A stretch of 64,000 nucleotides of DNA from Argopecten irradians (Eukaryota > Mollusca > Bivalvia > Pectinida > Pectinidae): the NCBI RefSeq assembly GCF_041381155.1, contig NC_091134.1, forward strand, positions 73,615,469 through 73,679,468, given 5' to 3'. Below, in pieces: positions 24,462 to 36,719 of this stretch. The stretch's first letter is position 1; the number at the start of each line of letters is the position of its first letter. The notes under the pieces are model-generated. The model saw only the letters and a program-made list of their open reading frames with translations. It had not been told where the DNA came from and searched no databases. Both the position numbers and the translations under genes were made by a program.

Positions 24462-26017
24462 TTTTCATAAGAATTTTTTTGTTCTGTGTATAATTGTTGA
24501 TTGATGATTGTTGGTTGTTTTCGAACCGTTGATATTGGGTTAAATTAGCAGGACACAAAACAAAGAGTTCGACTGGCTTGTACTAGTTTCTTGTATTGTT
24601 AATTTGATTTGGTTTTCATATCATAATTTAATAAAATAGTGGCACATTGCTTAGAAGGTAAAATTAAAGTTCACTGATATTGGTAATCCAATGTAGACAC
24701 TGTATATTATGTCCGTAGATGGCAATCCATCAATAAGTTCACTGTTTCACACTTGTTCTCTATTTGGAAATCCAACATTGAAAATATGTAATAAATGTCC
24801 GATGGTGGACCGTCCTGTCCGGTTGATCGTTGGCAATCCAACTGGCCTCCAAATATCAAAAGGCGTTTTTATGAAGTCTACTGTCCAGTTTGGCAGGTAA
24901 CTCCGGATGTAAGGTTAATTACATAACAATTGAAAGTCTTGACAATAGAGTGTGTGCTTTGATATACAGTAAAAAAAAAGACTTTCCAAGCCTTAATGAC
25001 ACCAACGCCTCAGGTAGAGATATCGACAGTATACACGCTTTGATTGACACGTGAAGAATTGAGCGTCATATTAATTGGCGGTAATTCCACAAAGATAAGG
25101 ACATAAGGTAGATATAAAGATCTGAATAATTAACTATCAAAACATTCACAGGTAAATTATAAACAATTATGTAAGAACAATAAACGTACGAAATTTCGCT
25201 ATGATACTATCATCCGCCCACGTCAGTATATAAAAAGCGGATAGATAGTCAGAATCATTCGGACTAGGTTAAAGTAAGTGAGCTACACGATGTTTAAATG
25301 GAGTTTCTACAAAGTACGGGTCATGACACCTCCAAAGGAGATTGTGGATGACGACAGTTATGGGTACTGTTTAACACCACAAGCGTATATTAGGTGATTA
25401 TGGCTTGATTTTAGAGGTGCCCATTAGAGCCGAGACGACATTTCGACCGGACAGGGAAATGTCTAACAAAGTTACCTGGCATATTTTTCATAAATTTCCC
25501 GATTCATCAAGCCATAACTTCGTCAATACTTGGCCAATTTTGTTCATCAAGCACTCAATGGAAAGATAAATTATTTCTCTTTAAGGTAAGATATCCGTCA
25601 ATGTTGTATAGAACCAATTTATTAAAATAATCACGGTTTTAAACAAATAGGTCCGTTTTCCTCGACAGCCGAGTTCATACCCTTGATACTATAATATATA
25701 TACAGTATATGTATACTGTTAGTTTAAAAAAATCGTGCCAGGTCCCTGTGATCAAACCTGTGAACTCAGAATTTTTTGAAATTTTAGTAATTTTGACCCT
25801 GTTTGGTCCCGTCCCTCTGGGCCCCCAGGGGGTCAGCGAGGACCGATATGGACGACTGCTATATCTTCTAGGCAAAAAAAAATCATCAAGTTTGACTCTT
25901 TTCCTATGAATATTGAGCCAATACTGTTTATAACTAACCGTATGGTAATGACACCGGAACTAGGTACCTCCTGAAGAGAGAGTGAGAAATTAAGGATTTG
26001 AACAGAGCTAAGATTGT

Positions 26018-26112
26018 CACACCAAGGGAGGTACCGATGGAAAGTTCTTTTCCAGCATCTGCTCTAACGACAGGCGATTTATAAAATTACGTCGGTACAT
26101 CCCTTGGTGCAT
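26018..26112. mobile_element. 95-bp palindromic insertion
   Basis: CACCAAGGGAGGTACCG at the left and CGGTACATCCCTTGGTG at the right form an imperfect inverted pair within copy 1 of the CAAGAGGCCC repeat. The target duplication is not resolved. Confidence 0.45.
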
Positions 26113-27204
26113 GTTTACAGCTGGCAAGTTTTTTTTCGCGACACTTCTCGAAAAACATTTATCATTGTGTGGCTGATATATTCGGAAACAAGTGTACCAA
26201 ACGTCAGTACCAAACGTGAGACCCCAGGGTCGTATAATTCACAATTTTTATAAAACACCTTAAGACCTTTCCATCAATAAGGAGCATTTGATTCTACCAT
26301 TTCCAGAATTTCAGAATAAGACTTTTGAAGTTTTAGCTTTTTTACCCCTTTTGGCCCCGCCCCTCCCCAAGGAGGTCAGCCAGAGCCAATATGGATATGA
26401 TGTTAAAATGAAAAAAAAAATATATCAGGTTAATAATTCTAACTAAGTTTGACTCATTTCATATGAAAATTGGGCAAAAATGCTTATAAATGTGCTTTCC
26501 CTATATAAATTATAGTAAACTTGACACCCTCCTTAGGGGGAATCGAGACCCCAGGGTCATATAATTCACAATTTTGTTAAGGACCTTAAGACCTTTCTAT
26601 CTATGAAAAGTATTTGATCCTACCATTTCCAGAATGTCGGAACAAGATTTTTGAAATCTTAGCCTATTTGACCCCTTTTAACCCTGCCCCTAAGGCCCCT
26701 GGGGGTCAGTCATGGAAAAATTTGTTTTACAGAATTCAATGGCCATCTGATACTGCTAATTCTGACAACATTCGACTCATTTTCTATTACAAATGACCAA
26801 ATAATTCTCAAAAATGTGTTTTCCCTATATAAATTACAGTAAAGGGGAAACAAGAGACCCCAGGGTCATATAATTCACAGTTAATGTAGAGGGCCTTGAG
26901 ACCTTTCTATCTATGAAGAGCATTAGATTCTACCACATCTGTGAATATAGAAGAAGATTTTTGAAATTTTAGTCAGTTATAGCCCTTTAGGCCCCTTCCC
27001 ACAGCACCCTGGGGTTTGGGAACCAATATGCCTTAGAAGGTTTGTGCAAAATTTCATTGAAATTGCTTCAGCAGTTTTGGAGGAGAAGCAGAAAATGTAA
27101 ATTGTTTATCGTTGCACAACAGTCGACGATGGACAAAAGGCGATTAGCATAGTTCACCTGATAAACATCTTACAGAAATATTAAGGAATGAAAGCAAAAA
27201 AAAA

Positions 27205-28397
27205 CACACTAAATATAGCATGAAGGCATTTTATTGATCTGTTAGTTCATTACCACAAAAAGGTAGCACATATACAACAAAACCTACACTACTAGGTGTC
27301 GCTGGACAAAAATACTGATCAATATGTGCTGGTATTTTGTAGGCAATACTTAGGTAGGTGGACAAATGGGTTCATTGTATTGAGCAATGCAATTTCATCT
27401 AGGATTGTCCCATTTCACTTTTTAATTAGATCCCAGATCGGAGAATAAATCACAGAAACTTTTTAATACCAATTATCTTTTGATCTTAATTCTGAGCATG
27501 AAAAATTATCTGATTTTAATCAATCAATCAATCAATCAATATTTAATAATTGTAATAGTGTTGGGGTAATAGTTACAGAACATATGAGAATCAAAAGGAA
27601 TGGAAAATTTGGCATATGGTATCATATGTTGAATAAAACATCCTTTGGATCAGAAAATGACAGCATAATGCTTGCTATTTAATACTTAAATTGGCATCCA
27701 TACAGACACACACAATACATGATTTGATAGCATTAGTTTATATCTACAATGTATAAGCCAGGAGATTGCAGCATACGAAAAGATAAAGAATCTATAAAAA
27801 TGTTTATATACAAAGGACTGAAAATCATTAAATATGTAAATAATCTTTCATAAATACTTGCTATCTGAACATTACCAGATATATCATACAGATGAATGAA
27901 TGTAAAAACATGACCAGTTCATTATCACAATAGTGCCATTGTTACAAATGTGACGACAAAAATAACCTCCAAAAAATCTCCTGACCAAAGGTTCTACACA
28001 CAGACTATAGTAACATATAAATATAGAAATAAATCCTCTCTTTAACTTCCAACAATCTGACCCTGAATGTGATACGGTATTAATACTGACATCGTTAACA
28101 CTGAGCTTGGTTTACTTTATATTCTAAAAACTCACTGGGAGAAAAATAAACACAGAACTGAAAGACAACAATAACTAGAATCTACTACACAAAAACAGCG
28201 ATATCACAGCCAATGGTCGGTTAGAGTGCATGGAAACAAAGTCCAAGAATTAAAAGAAAAAATTTGAATAACATTTCAGAAATATATTGGCAGGAATGTA
28301 TAATAACTTATCTTACAGAATTTAACTGTAGATTACAATTGTAAACAAAAGAGTCTTTATCCAAAAATTTAAAATCATCCAAGAATGTGTGATGTTG
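27205..28397 (-). other. ODF3: ODF3 3' untranslated region (inferred)
   Basis: 1.2 kb after the stop codon has no competing gene. The first clear AATAAA on the minus strand is at about 27229-27234 (TTTATT on the plus strand), followed within 25 bases by a run that reads GTGTG/TTTTTT downstream. This makes a plausible cleavage region near 27205-27215. A CAAT tetranucleotide run lies at about 27521-27541. Confidence 0.45.
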
Positions 28398-31300
28398 TTA
28401 GTCTACACAATCCACTATCAGAGGAGCCAGGTACTGTGAATGACGAATCCCAAATGAATATTGTGGGGCATGCTTCTTATTGATGTTTACCTGTCAAAAC
28501 AAGACAAAAATATTAATGACATATTTCTGTAAACATGACAATTCATCATTTGAAATAGTTTCAGAAAAAGTTATAAGAATAACATACGAAATGTATAAAG
28601 AAATTCATTGCGCTTTGTTCCTTCACTACTAATTAATGCTCTCATTTTACTAGAAATTATTTAAGTTTCAAATGAAAATACTTTCCATAACTTATAACCA
28701 AACGAACCTATCAAATCAACAAGTCTAGTATGTCAATGACAGAGATATTAAAATTATTGAATGTGATGACTTGTTCCTTGCCAAGGTGAGCCGGACCCTT
28801 GAGGTAACCCCCCAGAGTGAGCCGGACCCTTGAGGTAACTCCGAGGGTGAGCCAGACCCTTGAGGGACCAGACAGACTTATACTTACAGTCTCTGGACAG
28901 TGAGCGCCGGGTCCTGGTTTCTGTGTTGTATCACCTGGCATCAAATTTCTACTTGTCATACTGTACAAAGCAGCTCTAGATTTGTAGGAACTAATATCAG
29001 CAATATCATATGTTCCGGGTCCTGGTGTCTGTAAGCAAACAATAGCTTAATTAATACCAATTAGTCTGTGTAAATAGCTTAATTAATACCAATTAGTCTG
29101 TGTAAATAGCTTAATTAATACCAATTAGTCTGTGTAAATAGCTTAATTAATACCAATTAGTCTGTGTAAATAGCTTAATTAATACCAATTAGTCTGTGTA
29201 AATAGCTTAATTAATACCAATTAGTCTGTGTAAATAGCTTAATTAATACCAATTAGTCTGTGTAAATAGCTTAATATACTAATAATATCAATTACTGTGT
29301 ACAATCTTGTTTACCAAACTCTACACCAGCATACTACATAAGGAAGAAAACAAATCATTATCTATGTAAGTCAGCTATACATTACATTGAGTTAGGATTT
29401 CAACAATTCCTTTCCATTTTCAACATTTTTCTACTTCACACTTGATTTCACTTCTTTGTTTGTTCTATGCTGGGGAGATAAGCCTTACCTTTGTTTGTTC
29501 TATGCTGGGGAGATAAGCCTTACCTTTGTTTGTTCTATGCTGGGGAGATAAGCCTTACCTTTGTTTGTTCTATGCTGGGGAGATAAGCCTTACCTTTGTT
29601 TGTTCTATGCTGGGGAGATAAGCCTTACCTTTGTTTGTTCTATGCTGGGGAGATAAGCCTTACCTTTGTTTGTTCTATGCTGGGGAGATAAGCCTTACCT
29701 TTGTTTGTTCTATGCTGGGGAGATAAGCCTTACCTTTGTTTGTTCTATGATCTTGAGGGAGATAAGCCTACCTTTGTTTGTTCTATGCTGGGGAGATAAG
29801 CCTTACCTTTGTTTGTTCTATGCTGGGGAGATAAGCCTTACCTTTGTTTGTTCTATGCTGGGGAGATAAGCCTTACCTTTGTTTGTTCTATGCTGGGAGA
29901 TAAGCCTTACCTTTGTTTGTTCTATGCTGGGGAGATAAGCCTTACCTTTGTTTGTTCTATGCTGGAGAGATAAGCCTTACCTTTGTTTGTTCTATGCTGG
30001 GGAGATAAGCCTTACCTTTGTTTGTTCTATGCTGGGGAGATAAGCCTTACCTTTGCCAAGTCCTCCCTGAAGTTTCCCACATTCTGACGACCAGTGATGG
30101 AGTAGATTGGAGATTGTTTCTTTCCACTCTGAACGGTTTTACCAGTCATGTTTGGAAGGGTGTACTTGTTAGCAGCTGAAAGTCATTTAAAACTTTATTA
30201 ATTAAACAAAATCTTTGAAGCATTGTAAGAAAATACACATCATGTTACTTATAGGTATATATATTTCATTTTCTGTTCATACATTTTTTCTTTTCTTTTT
30301 AGGAAGGATGAAATATCAATTTTAATTTTTGATTAAGTCTGATTTATATTTCACTTTTTTAATAGAAATTAATTATCTTTATCTCCATTATATATATCTA
30401 ACATAAACTATTAACATACATTTATATGGTGCTATCAGTGGGTATCAAAATACATAAAAAGGATTGTCTGACAATGTTCCATAATGATCCAGTAAATATT
30501 TATTGATTTAATTTTATGTTTGTATAAAGAGCCATTAGCTCCCGGATGAACACCTAGCTGGTAGATCAGCTGTACACAAAAGGGTCTCTGTAGCAGATCA
30601 GCCAAGCCTCTCAAATTACATTGAGAATTTCATTGACTTTTGTCAGGAGCCTGTACCTGTGCGCTAGATATGGATATCATGATTACCTCAGTGATAAGGA
30701 TACTCAATATGTGTGACGTAGGGAAGCTAACACCCAAATTCAGTACAAGTACAGGTGACTAGTGAATTAATTGGCACTGTAATTGTGAAGAGATGAGATT
30801 TAAGGTCAACTCACATATACTGTTAAATATACTACAGCAGATATATATCGAGTGTTTGTCTGAATAAAACAATATTGATGACATTAATTTTAGACAAACT
30901 GCCGAACTTTGTAAGCTAATCTACTGACCTCAACACACTAGACATTTTAGTCTACAGAAGGTGTAAAGTCTAAATAAGATTGACTATAGAACATACAGCC
31001 AGTATAGGGGTTCCGAGACTAAAGCTTCGAAATAAGATGGACTATAGAACATACAGCCAGTATAGGGGTTCCGAGACTAAAGCTTCGAAATAAGATGGAC
31101 TATAGAACATACAGCCAGTATAGGGGTTCCGAGACTAAAGCTTCTAAATAAGATGGACTAGAGAACATACAGCCAGTATAGGGGTTCCGAGACTAAAGCT
31201 TCGAAATAAGATGGACTATAGAACATACAGCCAGTATAGGGGTTCCGAGACTAAAGGTTCTAAATAAGATGGACTAGAGAACATACAGCCAGTATAGGGG

Positions 31301-34300
31301 ATTCCGAGACTAAAGGTTCTAAATAAGATGGACTAGAGAACATACAGCCAGTATAGGGGATTCCGAGACTAAAGGTTCTAAATAAGATGGACTAGAGAAC
31401 ATACAGCCAGTATAGGGGTTCCGAGACTAAAGGTTCTAAATAAGATGGACTAGAGAACATACAGCCAGTATAGGGGATTCCGAGACTAAAGCTTCTAAAT
31501 AAGATGGACTATAGAACATACAGCCAGTAAAGCTTCTAAATAAGATGGACTATAGAACATACAGCCAGTATAGGGGATTCCGAGACTAAAGCTTCTAAAT
31601 AAGATGGACTATAGAACATACAGCCAGTATAGGGGGGTTCCGAGACTAAAAGTTCTAAATAAGATGGACTATAGAACATACAGCCAGTATAGGGGTTCCG
31701 AGACTAAAGCTTCGAAATAAGATGGACTATAGAACATACAGCCAGTATAGGGGTTCCGAGACTAAATTTTCTAAATAAGATGGACTATAGAACATACAGC
31801 CAGTATAGGGGTTCCGAGACTAAAGCTTCTAAATAAGATGGACTATAGAACATACAGCCAGTTTAGGGGATTCCGAGACTAAAGCTTCTAAATAAGATGA
31901 ACTATAGAACATACAGCCAGTATAGGGGTTCCGAGACTAAAAGTTCTTAATAAGATGGACTATAGAACATACAGCCAGTATAGGGGTTCCGAGACTAAAG
32001 CTTCTAAATAAGATGGACTATAGAACATACAGCCAGTATAGGGGTTCCGAGACTAAAGCTTCTAAATAAGATGGACTATAGAACATACAGCCAGTATAGG
32101 GGATTCCGAGACTAAAGCTTCTAAATAAGATGGACTATAGAACATACAGCCAGTATAGGGGTTCCGAGACTAAAGGTTCTAAATAAGATGGACTAGAGAA
32201 CATACAGCCAGTATAGGGGATTCCGAGAATAAAAAGGTTCTAAATAAGATGGACTAGAGAACATACAGCCAGTATAGGGGATTCCGAGACTAAAGCTTCT
32301 AAATAAGATGGACTATAGAACATACAGCATAAAGCTTCTAAATAAGATGGACTATAGAACATACAGCCAGTATAGGGGATTCCGAGACTAAAGCTTCTAA
32401 ATAAGATGAACTATAGAACATACAGCCAGTATAGGGGTTCCGAGACTAAAAGTTCTTAATAAGATGGACTATAGAACATACAGCCAGTATAGGGGTTCCG
32501 AGACTAAAGCTTCGAAATAAGATGGACTATAGAACATACAGCCAGTATAGGGGTTCCGAGACTAAAGCTTCTAAATAAGATGGACTATAGAACATACAGC
32601 CAGTATAGGGGATTCCGAGACTAAAGCTTCTAAATAAGATGGACTATAGAACATACAGCCAGTATAGGGGTTCCGAGACTAAAGGTTCTAAATAAGATGG
32701 ACTAGAGAACATACAGCCAGTATAGGGGATTCCGAGAATAAAAAGGTTCTAAATAAGATGGACTAGAGAACATACAGCCAGTATAGGGGATTCCGAGACT
32801 AAAGCTTCTAAATAAGATGGACTATAGAACATACAGCCAGTATAGGGGTTCCGAGACTAAATTTTCTAAATAAGATGGACTATAGAACATACAGCCAGTA
32901 TAGGGGTTCCGAGACTAAATTTTCTAAATAAGATGGACTATAGAACATACAGCCAGTATAGGGGTTCCGAGACTAAAGCTTCTAAATAAGATGGACTATA
33001 GAACATACAGCCAGTATAGGGGTTCCGAGACTAAAGCTTCTAAATAAGATGGACTATAGAACATACAGCCAGTTTAGGGGATTCCGAGACTAAAGCTTCT
33101 AAATAAGATGAACTATAGAACATACAGCCAGTATAGGGGCTCCGAGACTAAAAGTTCTTAATAAGATGGACTATAGAACATACAGCCAGTATAGGGGTTC
33201 CGAGACTAAAGCTTCGAAATAAGATGGACTATAGAACATACAGCCAGTATAGGGGTTCCGAGACTAAAGCTTCTAAATAAGATGGACTATAGAACATACA
33301 GCCAGTATAGGGGATTCCGAGACTAAAGCTTCTAAATACCCACATCGCCATTCTAACTGTATGTATAAGATTCTGTTTAGTGTTATGTTTTAAGCCGACA
33401 CGCACATGTCCAGTCTGCTTCTACCTAGAACTGACCAGTCTACTTAAGTACTAATAGTACTGAACAATACTTATCAGACGGTCAATACACATTTGTGGAA
33501 TGTGGAGAGTTAATGTAAAAATCAATCCCTAACGGTGTGCTGACACTCCGTCAATATATTATTGATTAATTCTCAAGTGAGTGTTAAAATGTTCTTATTT
33601 GATTACACAGTTTTTGCACTTTTAAATGTTTGAAATTACATTAGTTAAAAATTATAAAAAGTTAATTTCAGTTTATCGTTGGGATCATTTCAGTTTAAAA
33701 TACTTTTATCTGATGTGAATTTGTAAGCACATGGTAATGTTATGTACAACCTTTTAAATGTGTATGCATTAATGACTTACAAAGCATGTTCTGACTTGAT
33801 ACCAGTTAAATGGCAGTTAATTAAATCCTTAAGATACAATCAAAATATCAGTTAATCCTACAATAGGTATATGTTACTGGCATTTTTATAGTTATACCTT
33901 CCAGATTGATGGAGCTTAATATAATTATAAACGTTTATCAATAGACCAAATGGAACCTTCAAAATCTTGCAAAACTTACAAGGATAAGAGAAATAAACCA
34001 GAGTAATGAATTTTTCTTGGGAATGTCCCTTGATCTCTTACAAAGAAAGTTTTTGGGATCTATTTTTGTTTACCGTGTTCTACATGTTTTAAGCATAGTG
34101 CTACTTCTATGTAAATTTTGATATGTTAACATTTTAGTAAGGTTTTATGTGTGGTTTGAACTCTTCTGAGGCTACAGAACAATTAACACACACAAAATTC
34201 TCAGGTGGAAACACAAGGTAACCAACTCTCAGGTGGAAACACAAGGTAACCAACTCTCAGGTGGAAACACAAGGTAACCAACTCTCAGGTGGAAACACAA

Positions 34301-35718
34301 GGTAACAAACTCTCAGGTGAATTAAACACAAGGTAACAAAAACAAACTCTCAGGTGAATTAAAACACAAGGTAACAAACTCTCAGGGAAAACAAGGTAAC
34401 AAACTCTCAGGTGAATTAAAACACAAGGTAACAACTCTCAGGTGAATTAACACAAGTAACAACTCCAGGTAAACACAAGGTAACAAACTCTCAGGTGAAA
34501 CACAAGGTAACAACTCTCAGGTAAACACAAGGTAACAAACTCTCAGGTGAAAACACAAGGTAACAAACTCTCAGGTGGAAACACAAGGTAACAAACTCTC
34601 AGGTGAAAACAAGTAACAACTCTCAGGTGAATTAAAACACAAGGTAACAAACTCTCAGGTGAATAAAACACAAGGTAACAAACTCTCAGGTGAAAACAAG
34701 TAACAATCGGTGGAAACACAAGGTAACAAACTCTCAGGTGAATTAAAACACAAGGTAACAAACTCTCAGGTGGAAACACAAGGAAACAGAACAAACTCTC
34801 AGGTGAATTAAAACACAAGGTAACAAACTCTCAGGTGGAAACACAAGGTAACAAACTCTCAGGTGAATTAAAACACAAGGTAACAAACTCTCAGGTGAAT
34901 TAAAACACAAGGTAACAAACTCTCAGGTGAATTAAAACACAAGGTAACAAACTCTCAGGTGGAAACACAAGGTAACCAACTCTCAGGTGGAAACACAAGG
35001 TAACAAACTCTCAGGTGGAAACACAAGGTAACAAACTCTCAGGTGGAAACACAAGGTAACAAACTCTCAGGTGGAAACACAAGGTAACAAACTCTCAGGT
35101 GAATTAAAACACAAGGTAACAAACTCTCAGGTGGAAACACAAGGTAACAAACTCTCAGGTGGAAACACAAGGTAACAAACTCTCAGGTGAATTAAAACAC
35201 AAGGTAACAAACTCTCAGGTGAATTAAAACACAAGGTAACAAACTCTCAGGTGGAAACACAAGGTAACAAACTCTCGGGTGAATTAAAACACAAGGTATC
35301 AAACATCCGGGTGCGTACCTGGTGTGCAGTCTGTCCTCCTGTTTTGATGACGAGTACCAAAGCTGTAGGCGGGGTGCCTGTGGTGAGCTGTGGGGCCAAC
35401 TTTCTCTGGGCTGTATGCACCTGGGCCGGGCACTTTGAACTGGGAACTGTCCTTCTGACGGCCGTAAAGTGAATAATGAGGGGTTCCATCAGTACCGTCT
35501 TTATACACCTTAGGGTTAAGTAAGTAGCAAGGGCCGGGGCTGCAATCATCCCTGAATTTTCCGTGACGAACTCCGAAGGGATAAGCAGGTCCCTTAAAAT
35601 GCAGACTCCTAGGGTCATGAGATTTTTGTCCAACTAAGCCAGGAAGTCCATAACATGGGCCAGGGCTGCTGTACATAGCAGCGATTGGCCCCCTAGGCTT
35701 CGTATAATTGTAAACCAT
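28398..35718 (-). CDS. ODF3: Outer dense fiber protein 3 (ODF3/SHIPPO1/CIMAP1A), complete
   Basis: Coding exons on the minus strand are 35319-35718 (ATG at 35716-35718), 30051-30175, 28888-29028 and 28398-28490 (stop TAA). Together they give 759 nt and 252 residues, against 254 in human. The protein is basic and made of sperm-tail Pro-Gly repeats: SSPGPCY, CSPGPCY, VPGPGAY, TPGPGTY and KPGPGAH, with PRGPIAAMYSSPGP at the N-terminus and FGIRHSQYLAPLIVD at the C-terminus, both as in human. The repeat at the exon 2/3 join reads TPAANKY, so its Gly-Pro is missing. Family members bind the outside of axonemal and sperm-tail microtubules or outer dense fibres. Introns are phase 1, 0, 0. A non-coding first exon lies at 36528 to about 36690. 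All four introns are large for the gene and three contain minisatellites. Confidence 0.95.
28785..28872. repeat. short tandem repeat beside ODF3 exon 4 donor
   Basis: Three units of about 30 bp (GTGAGCCGGACCCTTGAGGT) start about 15 bp inside the intron from the donor at 28882-28887. Confidence 0.85.
29039..29272. repeat. 32-bp minisatellite beside ODF3 exon 4 acceptor
   Basis: Seven to eight units of 32 bp, core AATAGCTTAATTAATACCAA plus TTAGTCTGTGTA, start ten bases upstream of the acceptor. On the gene strand each unit offers ACTAAT (branch-point-like) and TTTACACAG followed by AC, resembling the true CTTACAG|ACACC. Confidence 0.9.
29455..30050. repeat. 35-bp minisatellite repeating the ODF3 exon 3 donor
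   Basis: About 17 units of 35 bp: TTTGTTTGTTCTATGCTGGG followed by GAGATAAGCCTTACC. On the gene strand each unit reads ...AACAAAG|GTAAGGCTTATCTCCCCAG..., and the genuine donor at 30045-30050 (GGCAAAG|GTAAGG) is the exon-proximal member. Units also contain a TCTCCCCAG acceptor-like motif. Confidence 0.93.
30966..33343. repeat. 58-bp minisatellite in ODF3 intron 2
   Basis: About 40 units of 58-59 bp: CTAAATAAGATGGACTATAG, then AACATACAGCCAGTATAGGG and GTTCCGAGACTAAAGCTT. Subtypes (GACTAGAG versus GACTATAG; GGTT versus GGATT; AAGCTT versus AGGTT) recur in blocks, with several truncated units (for example at 31527 and 32329). Confidence 0.95.
33344..34194. other. ODF3 intron 2 unique sequence
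   Basis: AT-rich intron between the two minisatellites. No exon or RNA gene seen. Confidence 0.5.
34195..35295. repeat. 28-32-bp minisatellite in ODF3 intron 2
   Basis: About 37 units of AACACAAGGTAACAAACTCTC plus AGGTGG or AGGTGAATTA run up to 24 bp from the donor of the first coding exon. Many units at 34310-34700 are shortened by small losses. Frames across it (34543-34818, 35247-35633) are artefacts or shadows. Confidence 0.95.
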
Positions 35719-36690
35719 GATGAATCACTGTCTGCTCACACCTGAAACAAAGCAATAGTTCATTAATCGCAATGTACATCTTCTTAATCTTGTACATGAA
35801 GATTTACATAATGGTACCACGACTTCACAAGTTTGAGTTGATTTCTACAATTAACATAATGCCCGTACAGCAGTGTTTTAACTATTTGTAATGTTTTATT
35901 AAGGGGAAGTAATTAATTACCTATTATATAGAGTTAGAATAAATCAGTTAAACCATCCAGTGTTAGAAGTTTGAAGAACGTCATCATTCATTTAAAAATT
36001 ACATTCATTAAATGTTTCATAAAACATACGAGGCAGATGATCACATTTCCTTAAACTCTTGTTGGCTTTTACTGAATGTCAAAGTGAATTTTCAAGTTTG
36101 TTAAAGTTGAAATCGTACATGGGTGTATGTAGAGCAGGTCTGTTGAAATTGACATGTCCCTAGCTACACTTTACAATCTAATAGAACCCCTATAGCATTT
36201 ACTACTTCAAAGCACTTAGCATGGCAAAATCACTAGGCAAACAAACTAATACATAGTATCATAATTATAGTCAACACATCATATCAGTCCATATGGTAAA
36301 TCTTTACAACATTGCTCATACTCATATGAGAAATTATATACATGTAGTTACTTAAATTAAAAAATCATAATTTAGAATTAATAACAAGTATGATGACTAA
36401 AAGATAAAGAAACCAAAAACGTAGCCATCAGATTTTGGTCAGTCCACAGTAGCTCTGTAACAATAACAGTAAGATAAGACTATCAAATCTAAACAAACAA
36501 TCATTTTTACAAAGTAAACAATCTTACCTTAAACCCACAAACAAAAACTTGTCAATAAATTGACAAAGCGGCCAGGGAAGTTATCTATTAGTGTCGGACA
36601 GGAGAGACATTTACAAACATCACACACACCACAGAGTGGACGAAACCAATATAGCTAGACTACAATGATTCTAGCACTGAATGTTTGAGT
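35719..36690 (-). other. ODF3: ODF3 5' untranslated exons and intron 1
   Basis: The coding exon extends 5' to 35741, where TTTGTTTCAG precedes GTGTGAGCAG. A matching donor AAG|GTAAGAT is at 36521-36530 (exon low end 36528), so exon 1 is about 36528-36690 and non-coding. The transcription start is inferred from position and the upstream X-box only. Confidence 0.6.
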
Positions 36691-36705
36691 TATTGTTTGG
36701 AGATC

Positions 36706-36718
36706 GCTACCCAGCAAC
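36706..36718 (-). promoter_or_regulatory. RFX X-box upstream of ODF3
   Basis: On the plus strand GCTACC-C-AGCAAC fits the X-box consensus RYYNYY-N(1-3)-RRNRAC at every position. It lies just upstream of the inferred first exon. RFX factors drive ciliary and sperm-flagellar genes through this motif, which fits ODF3. Confidence 0.6.
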
Positions 36719-36719
36719 C

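Larger units (their letters stand above)
22778..25750. mobile_element. Long-TIR DNA transposon (8-bp TSD), hosts nested insertions
   Basis: Starts CACAGGGACCCGGCACGA and ends with the inverse (TCGTGCCAGGTCCCTGTG). The 8-bp ATCAAACC flanks both sides (22770-22777 and 25751-25758). At 45666-45673 the paralogous repeat reads through ATCAAACC once, so that copy is the empty site. The inverted arms extend about 480-540 bp. Terminus CAGGG and the 8-bp duplication resemble hAT-type transposons, but no transposase remains. Inner elements at 23248-23388 and 23453-24461 are later insertions. Confidence 0.88.
22641..27170 (+). mobile_element. CAAGAGGCCC-type dispersed repeat, copy 1 (interrupted)
   Basis: Starts AACAAGAGGCCCATGGGCCT and ends near GCGATTAGCATAGTTCACCT. 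A second copy lies at 45519-46260 with the same start, the same CCCCAGGGGGTCA and ACCCCAGGGTCATATAATTC internal motifs, and the same AAATTGCTTCAGCAGTTTTG near its end. Copy 1 is interrupted by the 22778-25750 insertion and has three internal copies (26221, 26545, 26856) of a roughly 315-bp block that is present fewer times in copy 2. No coding capacity. Confidence 0.75.

Noticed and set aside
34543..34818. 91-residue open frame rich in CFHLRVCYL-type repeats
   Set aside because: It is the translation of the 28-32-bp minisatellite in ODF3 intron 2.
35247..35633. 128-residue frame on the minus strand
   Set aside because: It is a different reading frame over the genuine ODF3 coding exon (35319-35718).
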